DNA from: Chitinophaga sp. H8
GTDB lineage: Bacteria; Bacteroidota; Bacteroidia; Chitinophagales; Chitinophagaceae
Reading direction: 5' to 3'
DNA length: 64,000 bases
Assembly: GCF_040567655.1 (NCBI RefSeq)
Contig: NZ_JBEXAC010000002.1
Coordinates: 3,064,906-3,128,905, forward strand
Shown here: positions 1-7,404 of the stretch, in pieces
Layout: each line of letters opens with the position of its first letter
Numbering within the stretch: position 1 is the first letter of the stretch
The notes under the pieces: model-generated
Told to the model about the DNA's origin: nothing
The model's database searches: none
Seen by the model: only the letters and a program-made list of their open reading frames with translations
Made by a program: the position numbers and the translations under genes

Positions 1-173
1 CATGTGGCGAAGGCGCTAAAACCGGCGAAGCTGCTGATTCAACTGCAACCGCTGCATCTCAGGCTATCGATTCTACAGCTAACGCTGCTCAGACTGAAGT
101 TAACGCTATCGCTGATTCTGCTAATCAAGTTGTTGATTCTATCAAAGCTGCTGCTGATTCAGTAAAACACTAA
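1..173 (+). CDS. C-terminal part of a small Ala-rich protein, possibly a lipoprotein
   Basis: The frame is open from the left edge and ends with TAA at 171-173. Codons begin at position 3 with Cys-Gly-Glu-Gly, followed by about 55 residues rich in Ala, Asp, Ser, Thr and Val. The pattern of Ala with regularly spaced Asp/Ser suggests a simple helical or low-complexity tail. The first readable codon is Cys, so it could be the lipobox cysteine of a small lipoprotein, but the part that would show this lies outside the window. No function is recognised. A good terminator follows at 207-237. Confidence 0.6.
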   Translation, partial: CGEGAKTGEAADSTATAASQAIDSTANAAQTEVNAIADSANQVVDSIKAAADSVKH

Positions 174-206
174 TTCAGGCAAAGCAATTAAAGGTTTTAA
201 TAATAG

Positions 207-237
207 CCGCTGTCCTTAACCGGGCAGCGGTTTTTTT
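207..237 (+). terminator. Intrinsic terminator of the left-edge gene
   Basis: A 9-bp stem (207-215 with 222-230, one G-U pair) and a 6-nt loop are followed directly by seven T residues. It lies 34 nt after the stop codon of the preceding gene. Confidence 0.85.
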
Positions 238-328
238 ATGCCCCCAAGGGCCATATTGCAAGTTTTGTTAGATAATATTTAAGAGGATAGGGGTGATATT
301 GAAAAATATGTAATTTTTGTTCTTGGGG

Positions 329-359
329 TTTGGATAATTCAAATCGTGGCGTATTTTTG
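329..359 (+). promoter_or_regulatory. Bacteroidota-type promoter of the aromatic amino acid operon
   Basis: TTTG at 329-332 is followed after 19 nt by TATTTTTG at 352-359, which matches TAnnTTTG exactly. Transcription would start near 365, about 15 nt before the first leader peptide ATG at 380. The spacing and both boxes fit the known Bacteroidota sigma-A consensus. Confidence 0.75.
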
Positions 360-379
360 TTCTGCAATTAAAAATTGAT

Positions 380-442
380 ATGACAACGCAATCGACCTTT
401 GGATACTTTTTTGGTTTTTATTATTTCTGTTTCCAGAAATAG
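380..442 (+). CDS. Leader peptide 1 of the aromatic operon attenuator
   Basis: A 20-codon ORF, ATG at 380 to TAG at 440-442. Nine of its 20 codons are aromatic: six Phe (residues 7, 10, 11, 13, 16, 18) and three Tyr (9, 14, 15), packed between codons 7 and 18, with no Trp. It starts about 15 nt after the inferred transcription start and its stop codon runs into an AGGAGG segment (441-446) that can pair with the following terminator. This is the classic layout of an attenuation leader whose translation senses charged tRNA-Phe and tRNA-Tyr, matching the Phe and Tyr branch genes (pheA, tyrA) downstream. That it is translated and regulatory is inference. Confidence 0.8.
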   Translation: MTTQSTFGYFFGFYYFCFQK

Positions 443-508
443 GAGGGTCGTTTGTAAGAAGATAAAAGAACTAACAAAAAGGGCCTCCTGATCAGGAGGC
501 CCTTTTTT
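441..508 (+). promoter_or_regulatory. Attenuator 1: terminator with competing antiterminator
   Basis: Positions 481-502 form a perfect 11-bp palindromic hairpin followed by six T (503-508), a strong intrinsic terminator. AGGAGG at 441-446, overlapping the stop codon of leader 1, is fully complementary to CCTCCT at 484-489 in the terminator's 5' arm. A hairpin at 422-441 (8 bp, 4-nt loop) can hide the start of that segment. Inferred logic: a ribosome stalled on Phe/Tyr codons (398-433) disrupts the 422-441 hairpin and frees 441-446 to pair with 484-489, giving readthrough. A ribosome that reaches the stop codon covers 441-446, so the terminator forms. Confidence 0.75.
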
Positions 509-529
509 AATTTATACACAAATCATTAT

Positions 530-613
530 ATGTTACATCAGAGTTTCACCAGTTACTTTTTTTACTTTTTCTTTTACTTCTTTTTTGCGAAGAAGCAAGG
601 GACTCTTTTGTAA
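530..613 (+). CDS. Leader peptide 2 of the aromatic operon attenuator
   Basis: A 27-codon ORF, ATG at 530 to TAA at 611-613. It has nine Phe (residues 6, 10, 11, 13-15, 17-19) and three Tyr (9, 12, 16). Residues 9-19 are an unbroken run of 11 aromatic residues, Y-F-F-Y-F-F-F-Y-F-F-F. It lies 22 nt after the T-run of attenuator 1, with no promoter of its own that I can see, so it would be expressed only from transcripts that escaped the first terminator. Its last codons (599-610) coincide exactly with the antiterminator strand of attenuator 2. Function as a second Phe/Tyr sensor is inferred from this design. Confidence 0.8.
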   Translation: MLHQSFTSYFFYFFFYFFFAKKQGTLL

Positions 614-671
614 TAAGCGAATCAACATAAAAATTACAATAAAAGGGTCCCGCAGAGCCGGGACCCTTTTT
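599..671 (+). promoter_or_regulatory. Attenuator 2: terminator with an 11-bp competing antiterminator
   Basis: The terminator stem is 641-652 with 659-670 (12 bp) and ends in five T (667-671). Segment 599-609, the end of leader 2, reads like the terminator's own 3' arm and can pair with the 5' arm 641-651 over 11 bp with a single G-U, making a strong mutually exclusive antiterminator. A ribosome finishing leader 2 (stop at 611-613) would sit on 599-609 and let the terminator form. Stalling on the Phe/Tyr run (545-586) would leave it free. The pheA start codon is 80 nt beyond the stem. Confidence 0.78.
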
Positions 672-750
672 ATTTCATATTTCCGAATCAGCCCTGTATG
701 ACCGTCAGATAAGGTGCTGAATATCAAAAAGATTAAATATTTTATATCAT

Positions 751-1575
751 ATGCGTATTGCCATACAAGGATTTGAAGGATGTTTCCACCAGGTAGCTGC
801 CCGGGGATATTATGGGAAACAGGTAGAAATTGAATCCTGCGCTTCTTTCTCAGAACTGGTAAAAAAAGTAAAGCAGCAACCGGATGTAGATGCTGGCATC
901 ATGGCGATTGAAAACTCCATAGCAGGCAGTATCCTGCCTAATTACAGCCTCCTGAAAAATTCCGGGCTGCACATCACCGGGGAAATTTACCTGCAAATAC
1001 ACCAGCACCTGATGGTATTACCTGGTCAAACCCTGGCAGATATCAAAGAAGTGCATTCTCATCCTATGGCATTATTGCAATGCATTGATTTTCTGGAGCA
1101 ATATCCCCATATGAAGCTGGTGGAAACAGAAGATACCGCCCTGAGTGCCAAACACGTAAGGCAAAAGAAACTGAAAAGCACGGCAGCTATTGCAGGCAAA
1201 CTGGCGGCAGAAATATTTGAACTGGACATTATCGCGCCTAATATCCAGACCGCAAAAAACAACTATACCCGTTTCCTGGCGGTATCCCGCAATGGGAAAG
1301 AACCGGAAGCAGATGCGAATAAGGCCTCTGTATACTTCCAGACTTCCCATGAAAGTGGTGCCCTGGCCAAAGTACTGACAAAGATGGCACAATCAGGTAT
1401 TAACCTGTCCAAACTGCAATCCTTTCCTATTCCAGCCAAAGAATGGAACTACTACTTTCATGCTGATCTGGAATTTGAAGACCTGCAACATTTCGAGCGG
1501 GGACTCAAACAAATCACACCGCTTACCGAACATTTAACAGTACTAGGCATTTATAAAAAGGGAAAAACACATTAA
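751..1575 (+). CDS. pheA: Prephenate dehydratase
   Basis: This enzyme converts prephenate to phenylpyruvate, the committed step of phenylalanine synthesis. The 274 residues have the normal monofunctional layout: a two-lobe catalytic domain at 1-180 with ENSIAG (54-59) and NYTRF (171-175, containing the catalytic Thr), then an ACT domain at about 192-270 with the GALAKVL and GINLSKL signatures. The usual ACT ESRP motif reads QSFPI here (223-227), so Phe feedback may differ from the textbook enzyme. It is the first structural gene of a seven-gene operon and lies 80 nt downstream of the second attenuator. The ATG at 751 is the only sensible start because it opens directly on the MRIAIQG strand. 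Confidence 0.93.
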   Translation: MRIAIQGFEGCFHQVAARGYYGKQVEIESCASFSELVKKVKQQPDVDAGIMAIENSIAGSILPNYSLLKNSGLHITGEIYLQIHQHLMVLPGQTLADIKEVHSHPMALLQCIDFLEQYPHMKLVETEDTALSAKHVRQKKLKSTAAIAGKLAAEIFELDIIAPNIQTAKNNYTRFLAVSRNGKEPEADANKASVYFQTSHESGALAKVLTKMAQSGINLSKLQSFPIPAKEWNYYFHADLEFEDLQHFERGLKQITPLTEHLTVLGIYKKGKTH

Positions 1576-1596
1576 TCAATTTATATTTTTTACCAG

Positions 1597-2766
1597 ATGA
1601 GCATTCAGATACAGGTAGCCAAAAGATTACAGCACACGGAAGAATACTATTTCTCCAAAAAACTGCGTGAAATAGATGAGATGAACAAAGCGGGTGCGCA
1701 GGTAATTAACCTGGGAATAGGTAGTCCTGACTTGCCCCCGCATCCTTCTGTGGTGGCAGCATTGCATGAAAACGCCTTATTGCCCAATACCCATGCGTAT
1801 CAGGGATATAAAGGTATTCCTGCTTTACGTCAGGCTATGGCTAACTGGTATCAGCATTTTTATCAGGTAACACTTAATCCGGATACAGAGGTGCTGCCGC
1901 TGATCGGTTCCAAAGAAGGGATTATGCACATTTGCATGACCTACCTGCAGGAAGGAGATGTGGCCCTGATCCCCAATCCGGGATATCCTACTTACCGCTC
2001 TGCGGTACAACTGAGTGGTGCTACTATTGCAGAATATGACCTGGAAGAAAAAAATGGCTGGCTGCCCGATCTGGAAGCGTTGGCTAAAACAGATCTGAGT
2101 AAGGTAAAGCTGATGTGGGTGAACTACCCGCATATGCCTACCGGTGCACGGGTGAATAAAACTTTTGCCAAAGCATTGATCGCTTTTGCCAAACAGCATC
2201 AGATCCTGATCTGTCATGATAACCCCTATAGCTTTATCCTGAATGAACACCCGGAAAGCCTTTTACAGGTAGAAGGGGCCAAGGATGTGGTGTTGGAACT
2301 GAACTCCCTGAGCAAATCATCAAATATGGCCGGATGGCGCGTAGGGATGCTGTGCGGAAAGGCCGAATGGATCAATGAAGTGTTGCGTTTTAAAAGCAAC
2401 ATGGATTCCGGCATGTTCCAGCCTGTGCAAATGGCAGCTGTAAAAGCGCTGGAGCTGGGAAAGGAATGGTATGAGGAGCTGAATGCCATCTATACCGGAC
2501 GCAGGGAGAAGGTATTTGCCCTGCTGCAATTACTGGGATGTACTTTCAGTAAAGACCAGGTAGGACTGTTTGTATGGGCTAAGATCCCGGCAGGTTATAC
2601 AGATGGCTTTGCCTTGAGTGATGAGGTATTGCAAAAGGCGCATGTGTTCATTACACCTGGTGGCATATTTGGGAGCAATGGCAACGGTTATATCCGCGTA
2701 AGCCTTTGTAAAGATGAAAAGGTGTTTGAAGAAGCGATTCAGAGAATAAAGAACATTAAACGGTAA
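1597..2766 (+). CDS. Class I/II PLP aminotransferase of the aromatic operon
   Basis: A fold-type I aminotransferase of 389 residues that most likely transaminates phenylpyruvate and 4-hydroxyphenylpyruvate, or prephenate, given its place between pheA and tyrA. Visible landmarks are the substrate loop GIGSPDLPP (40-48), PGYPTYRSA (128-136), NYPHMPTGA (176-184), D208 in CHDNPY (binds the pyridine nitrogen), Schiff-base K240 in SLSKSSNMAGWR, and R248. The overall look is of the LL-diaminopimelate/aspartate aminotransferase-like group that Bacteroidota use for several amino acids, so substrate range cannot be fixed from sequence. It begins 21 nt after pheA. Confidence 0.85.
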   Translation: MSIQIQVAKRLQHTEEYYFSKKLREIDEMNKAGAQVINLGIGSPDLPPHPSVVAALHENALLPNTHAYQGYKGIPALRQAMANWYQHFYQVTLNPDTEVLPLIGSKEGIMHICMTYLQEGDVALIPNPGYPTYRSAVQLSGATIAEYDLEEKNGWLPDLEALAKTDLSKVKLMWVNYPHMPTGARVNKTFAKALIAFAKQHQILICHDNPYSFILNEHPESLLQVEGAKDVVLELNSLSKSSNMAGWRVGMLCGKAEWINEVLRFKSNMDSGMFQPVQMAAVKALELGKEWYEELNAIYTGRREKVFALLQLLGCTFSKDQVGLFVWAKIPAGYTDGFALSDEVLQKAHVFITPGGIFGSNGNGYIRVSLCKDEKVFEEAIQRIKNIKR

Positions 2767-2804
2767 TCCTTCACAGATAATTAATCATTCGTAACAGAAA
2801 TAAT

Positions 2805-3647
2805 ATGATCGTAACAGTAGTTGGCGTTGGTTTAATAGGAGGCTCACTGGCTATCAGCCTGAAAGAGAAGGGCCTGGCTAACTGGATCATTGGAGTGGAC
2901 CAACAGGAAAACAATTTAAAGAAAGCACAGGAGCTGCATATTATTGATGAAGGGGCAGGATTAAAGGATGCGATGCAACGCTCCAAGCTCATTATACTGG
3001 CTATTCCGGTAGATGCACTACTGAAAATTTTACCGGATATCCTGGACAATGCTACACCGGATCATGTGATCATGGATGTGGGATCTACTAAAGAAAAAAT
3101 ACTGCAACTCGTTGCCGGTCATCCAAAAAGAGGACGCTTCGTTGCTGCCCATCCGATGGCCGGCACCGAGTATTCCGGTCCTGAAGCGGCTGTCCGGAAC
3201 CTGTTCCTGCAAAAAACGATGGTATTGTGTGATGTAAAGAACAGCGATGAAGATGCACTGGAAGTGGTGGAGCAGATCGTTGATAAGCTACAGATGCGCC
3301 TGGTGTACATGAATGCAGAGGAGCATGATCTGCATACGGCTTATGTTTCCCACATTTCCCATATTACTTCCTTTGCACTGGCATTAACAGTACTGGAAAA
3401 AGAAAAAGAACAGGGACGCATATTTGAACTGGCAAGTGGTGGTTTTGAATCTACCGTGCGGTTGGCAAAAAGTTCTCCTGACATGTGGGTACCCATCTTT
3501 AAGCATAACCGGAGTAATGTGCTGGATGTGCTGGATGAACATATTCATCAGTTGCAGCAAATGAAAACGCTGCTGGAGGAAGAAGACTATGAAGCGTTTT
3601 ACAAACTGATCCAGAAATCGAATAAGATTAAAAAGATCCTGAAGTAA
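2805..3647 (+). CDS. tyrA: Prephenate dehydrogenase
   Basis: This enzyme oxidatively decarboxylates prephenate to 4-hydroxyphenylpyruvate for tyrosine synthesis. The 280 residues begin with a Rossmann dinucleotide site, GVGLIGGS at 7-14, followed by D32 in the acidic position that favours NAD. HPMAGTEYSGP (116-126) is the family signature, and the helical domain carries the AYVSHISHIT segment near 177-186 with the conserved histidines. There is no ACT or chorismate mutase domain on this protein; the mutase is fused to the next gene product instead. It lies 38 nt after the aminotransferase gene. Confidence 0.9.
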   Translation: MIVTVVGVGLIGGSLAISLKEKGLANWIIGVDQQENNLKKAQELHIIDEGAGLKDAMQRSKLIILAIPVDALLKILPDILDNATPDHVIMDVGSTKEKILQLVAGHPKRGRFVAAHPMAGTEYSGPEAAVRNLFLQKTMVLCDVKNSDEDALEVVEQIVDKLQMRLVYMNAEEHDLHTAYVSHISHITSFALALTVLEKEKEQGRIFELASGGFESTVRLAKSSPDMWVPIFKHNRSNVLDVLDEHIHQLQQMKTLLEEEDYEAFYKLIQKSNKIKKILK

Positions 3648-3738
3648 AACAGGACCGCATAAACAGGTATTAAAAACTAACAATAAACACAGCGGGCTAA
3701 AGCGCATTGATCACAGGCCTGCAATAAATCACATAACA

Positions 3739-4830
3739 ATGGAACAAATCTTAGCAAAAACTAAATTCTCTGATCCGTCTTCTGATAAAAAGCCGTTGAT
3801 CATCTCTGGTCCCTGCAGTGCAGAAACAGAAGAACAAGTGCTGGCCACCGCACTGGCACTGGCCAAAACCGGCAAGGTGGATGTACTGCGTGCTGGTATC
3901 TGGAAACCCCGTACCCGTCCGGGTTCTTTCGAAGGTATTGGTACCAAGGGACTGGCCTGGTTACAAAAAGCACGTGAGCTGACTGCTTTGCCGCTGGCGG
4001 TAGAAGTAGCTACTGCTAAGCAGGTGGAAGATGCTTTGCATTTCGGTGTAGACATTTTGTGGGTAGGTGCCCGTACCACAGTAAACCCTTTCTCTGTACA
4101 GGAAATAGCAGATGCCCTGAAAGGAGTGGATACTACTGTTTTGATCAAAAATCCTATCAACCCTGATCTGGAATTGTGGATTGGTGCTGTAGAAAGAATC
4201 CAGAAAGCAGGTATCACCAAAGTAGGTTTGATTCACCGTGGTTTTTCCAGCTATGGCAATACCGAATACCGCAATGCGCCAATGTGGCACCTCCCTATCG
4301 AATTAAAGCGCCGTATGCCTGAGCTGCCAATGATCTGTGATCCCAGCCATATCTCCGGCCGTCGCGATATCTTACAGGAAGTTTCTCAGGAAGCGATTGA
4401 CCTGGATTACGATGGACTGATGCTGGAAACACACGTAGATCCGGACAACGCATGGAGCGATGCCAAACAACAGGTGACTCCGGAAAGACTGGCCGAAATA
4501 CTGGATGGTATTGTATGGCGTCATGAGCGTACTGACAAAAAAGAATTTAACTCTGCACTGGATAAACTGCGTGGACAGATTAATCAGATAGACGATGAAA
4601 TCATGTTACTGATGGGCAACCGTATGAAAGTAGCAGAGAAAATCGGTCAGTACAAAAAGGAAAATAACGTTACCATCCTACAAACTAACCGCTGGAATGA
4701 AATCCTGGACCGTAATATCAAAAAAGGTGAAAAATTAGGTCTGACAAAAGAATTCATCCTGAAATATTTTGATGCGATACACCTGGAGTCTATCAACCGT
4801 CAGAATAAAGTAATGAATGATGAAAAATAG
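3739..4830 (+). CDS. Bifunctional DAHP synthase / chorismate mutase
   Basis: A 363-residue fusion. Residues about 18-260 are a KDPG-aldolase-like type I-beta DAHP synthase, which condenses phosphoenolpyruvate and erythrose 4-phosphate; GPCSAET (24-30), LRAGIWKPRTRPGSFEG, IHRGFSSYG and CDPSHISGRRD are all present. Residues about 268-350 are an AroQ-type chorismate mutase helix bundle (LDKLRGQINQIDDEI, RMKVAEKIGQYK). Joining the first step of the shikimate pathway to the first step of the Phe/Tyr branch allows prephenate or chorismate to control carbon entry, as known for this Bacteroidota fusion type. It follows tyrA by 91 nt. Confidence 0.93.
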   Translation: MEQILAKTKFSDPSSDKKPLIISGPCSAETEEQVLATALALAKTGKVDVLRAGIWKPRTRPGSFEGIGTKGLAWLQKARELTALPLAVEVATAKQVEDALHFGVDILWVGARTTVNPFSVQEIADALKGVDTTVLIKNPINPDLELWIGAVERIQKAGITKVGLIHRGFSSYGNTEYRNAPMWHLPIELKRRMPELPMICDPSHISGRRDILQEVSQEAIDLDYDGLMLETHVDPDNAWSDAKQQVTPERLAEILDGIVWRHERTDKKEFNSALDKLRGQINQIDDEIMLLMGNRMKVAEKIGQYKKENNVTILQTNRWNEILDRNIKKGEKLGLTKEFILKYFDAIHLESINRQNKVMNDEK

Positions 4831-4831
4831 T

Positions 4832-4920
4832 CTTTAGCCCGATAGCTTTTAGCTGTTGGCCATATTGCCGGGAGCTAAAAGCGTCATGCTAAATGCTGGC
4901 AGCTAATTACCAAAAGCTTT
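4832..4920. repeat. TTAGC/GCTAA dispersed repeat, copy 1
   Basis: The spacer between the DAHP synthase and aroB genes holds degenerate hexamer-like units (TAGCTTTTAGCTG) on the left and their reverse complements (AGCTAAAAGC, CAGCTAATT) on the right, a loose hairpin of the same family seen at six other places in this window. Confidence 0.6.
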
Positions 4921-4930
4921 TATTAAATAA

Positions 4931-5956
4931 ATGAAAACGTTATCATACCAATTCCAGCAACAGGCCACCCGTTATCTGATGGGAGAAAGCCTGTTGCAAC
5001 TGGGTAATTATGTAGATATTGCCAGAACAGTATTAGTCCTGGATGAAAATGTGGATAAACATTACGGCGACAAGCTGCAGGGCTGGAAAAAGCTGGTCAT
5101 CCCTGATGGGGAAGATCACAAGAATATGGAAGTATTGCAAGAGATCATTGATGGGCTGATAGAACTGGAGGCAGATCGCAAAACTACACTCGTAGGTATT
5201 GGTGGAGGTATGGTAACGGATATGGCTGGTTTTGCCGCCAGTATCTATATGCGGGGCATTCCGTTTGGTTTTGTACCCACTACTTTGCTGGCCCAGGTAG
5301 ATGCCTCTTTAGGTGGTAAAAACGGGGTGAGCCATGGTAAGCACAAAAATATGCTGGGCATCATCCGTCAGCCGGAGTTTATTTTGTTTGACTACACATT
5401 GCCCGCTACCATGCCGGCAGAAGAGTGGCATAACGGCTTTGCTGAAATCATAAAATATGCCTGCATTATGGATGCAGCATTGTTCGATTATCTTGAAGTG
5501 AACCGGGACAAAGCGCTGGCTAGAGATGTGGAAGTCCTGGAATTCCTGGTAGAACGGTCAGTAGATAGTAAAACCAAAGTAGTACTGGAAGATGAGCTGG
5601 AAACCGGCGCCCGCCGCTGGTTAAACTTTGGGCATACTCTGGGGCATGCAGTGGAAAAGCTGGAAAGTATTGCACATGGAAAAGCGGTAGCCATTGGTAT
5701 GGTGGCGGCCGCCAAAATTTCTGAGAAACTTACCGGTTTGCCGGTAGAGCAGACGAACCGCCTCATCCGCCTGATAAATGATTATCAGCTGCCGGTTACC
5801 CTTACCTCCAATAAGGAAGAAGTATATAACATTTTCAAATTGGATAAGAAGCGGGAAAAGGATGTGATCCATTTTGTTTTATTGGAAGAAATAGGAAAGG
5901 CCGTAACGCAGCCAGTGCCTTTGGCAACCCTGAAAGAGTTACTGGAGGAGTTGTAA
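4931..5956 (+). CDS. aroB: 3-dehydroquinate synthase
   Basis: The second shikimate step: cyclisation of DAHP to 3-dehydroquinate using NAD and a divalent metal. The 341-residue protein shows GIGGGMVTDMAGFAAS (89-104), the PTTLLAQVDASLGGKNGV block (116-133) and NFGHTLGHAVE in the helical half, whose His residues bind the metal. Length and motif order are normal. It is separated from the upstream gene by 100 nt that contain a dispersed repeat, which may weaken transcriptional coupling but leaves no visible terminator with a T-run. Confidence 0.93.
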   Translation: MKTLSYQFQQQATRYLMGESLLQLGNYVDIARTVLVLDENVDKHYGDKLQGWKKLVIPDGEDHKNMEVLQEIIDGLIELEADRKTTLVGIGGGMVTDMAGFAASIYMRGIPFGFVPTTLLAQVDASLGGKNGVSHGKHKNMLGIIRQPEFILFDYTLPATMPAEEWHNGFAEIIKYACIMDAALFDYLEVNRDKALARDVEVLEFLVERSVDSKTKVVLEDELETGARRWLNFGHTLGHAVEKLESIAHGKAVAIGMVAAAKISEKLTGLPVEQTNRLIRLINDYQLPVTLTSNKEEVYNIFKLDKKREKDVIHFVLLEEIGKAVTQPVPLATLKELLEEL

Positions 5957-6052
5957 CAACCCCAACCAGGTAAGGATTAGAACGATAATATGGTGGAGGA
6001 GTAATTGTCTATAGCGTTACAATGTCCTTCATTGCAAAGATCATAAAATATT

Positions 6053-7339
6053 ATGCAAGTAACTGTATCACCAGCTAGTATAAAAGGCACTGTTACCGCC
6101 AATCCGTCAAAAAGTGCCATGCAGCGTGCCGTTGCAGCAGCACTGCTGGCAAAAGGAAAAAGTATTATCCGGAACCCCGGCTTAAGTAATGACTGCCTGG
6201 CAGCATTAGGTGTAGCGGAAAATCTGGGTGCCACTGTAAAGCGTGGAGAAGATTATTTCGAGATTACCGGAAATGGTATGCAACCTTCAGCAGCGGAACA
6301 ACAGCCGGCAAGTACGATCAACTGTGGAGAATCAGGACTGGGTATCCGTATGTTTACCCCTATTGCAGCATTAGCTGCCTCGGCTATCACCATTGATGGT
6401 CATGGCAGTCTGGCTACCCGTCCTATGGATTTTTTCCAGGAGGTATTGCCCCAGCTGGATGTACAATGCACCACCCAGGGCGGCAGGCTTCCCCTGAAAA
6501 TACAGGGGCCGCTGCATCCTAAAGATATTACGATCGATGGTTCACTCAGCTCCCAGTTTCTGACCGGATTGCTGATGGCATATGGTGCCACAGCAGAAGA
6601 TGTCACTATCACGGTAAAAGACCTGAAAAGCAAGCCTTACATTGCATTAACCCTGCAGTTGATGGCGCATTTTGGAGTGAAGGTGGAACAAAAGAATTTT
6701 GAACAATTCCATTTTGGTAAAAAACAAGCCTATAAAGCAGGCGAATATACCGTAGAAGGAGATTGGAGCGGTGCCGCGTTTTTACTGGTGGCGGCTGCAG
6801 TAGCCGGCAAGGCAGAGGTACATCATTTAAATACACAATCTGCCCAATCGGATAAAGCGATATTGACAGCGCTGGAAGATGCAGGAGCACAGATGATGCC
6901 CGGTATGTTTACCATCATTATAGAAAAGGGTGGATTACAGCCTTTCGAATTTGATGCTACAGACTGTCCGGATCTGTTTCCGCCGCTGGTAGCACTGGCA
7001 GCTAACTGCAAGGGTACTACGAAAATAAAAGGGGTGAGCCGGCTGGCACATAAAGAAAGTGACCGTGGCGTAACCCTGCAGGAGGAATTTGGAAAGATGG
7101 GCATACGTATTGACCTGCAGGAGGATGAAATGCTGGTACATGGCGGTACAGGTATAAAAGGGGCTAATGTACATTCGCATAATGACCACCGTATTGCGAT
7201 GGCCTGTGCGGTAGCGGCATTAACAGCTGATGGGCCTGTGGTAATCGAAAATGCAGAGGCCATTAATAAATCATATCCGGAATTTTATGAACATTTGCAG
7301 CAGATAGGTGGCAAGGTGAGCATAGCACAACATGCTTAG
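6053..7339 (+). CDS. aroA: 3-phosphoshikimate 1-carboxyvinyltransferase (EPSP synthase)
   Basis: Transfers the enolpyruvyl group of PEP to shikimate 3-phosphate. The 428 residues contain NPSKSAMQRA near 18-26 (K20, S21 and R25 contact shikimate phosphate), GESGLGIRMF, the LATRPMDFF segment, SSQFLTGLLMA, DCPDLFPPLVALA, the RLAHKESDR stretch and NDHRIAMA. This is the compact Bacteroidota form of the enzyme. The aroE, aroK and aroQ/aroD steps are not in this cluster, so intermediate shikimate genes must lie elsewhere. The gene begins 96 nt after aroB. Confidence 0.93.
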   Translation: MQVTVSPASIKGTVTANPSKSAMQRAVAAALLAKGKSIIRNPGLSNDCLAALGVAENLGATVKRGEDYFEITGNGMQPSAAEQQPASTINCGESGLGIRMFTPIAALAASAITIDGHGSLATRPMDFFQEVLPQLDVQCTTQGGRLPLKIQGPLHPKDITIDGSLSSQFLTGLLMAYGATAEDVTITVKDLKSKPYIALTLQLMAHFGVKVEQKNFEQFHFGKKQAYKAGEYTVEGDWSGAAFLLVAAAVAGKAEVHHLNTQSAQSDKAILTALEDAGAQMMPGMFTIIIEKGGLQPFEFDATDCPDLFPPLVALAANCKGTTKIKGVSRLAHKESDRGVTLQEEFGKMGIRIDLQEDEMLVHGGTGIKGANVHSHNDHRIAMACAVAALTADGPVVIENAEAINKSYPEFYEHLQQIGGKVSIAQHA

Positions 7340-7404
7340 CAGGCGGGAAGTAATACGCAACAGACAGGTAAAATCCGAAATCATAAATCTTAAATCAAAC
7401 AGCG

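Noticed and set aside
333-352. ATTCAAATC as a possible tRNA T-arm
   Set aside because: No acceptor or anticodon stems around it; the segment is the promoter spacer.
533-727. Leftward 64-residue ORF upstream of pheA
   Set aside because: It is the reverse complement of the leader 2 / attenuator region; no family features, and the opposite strand explains the sequence better.
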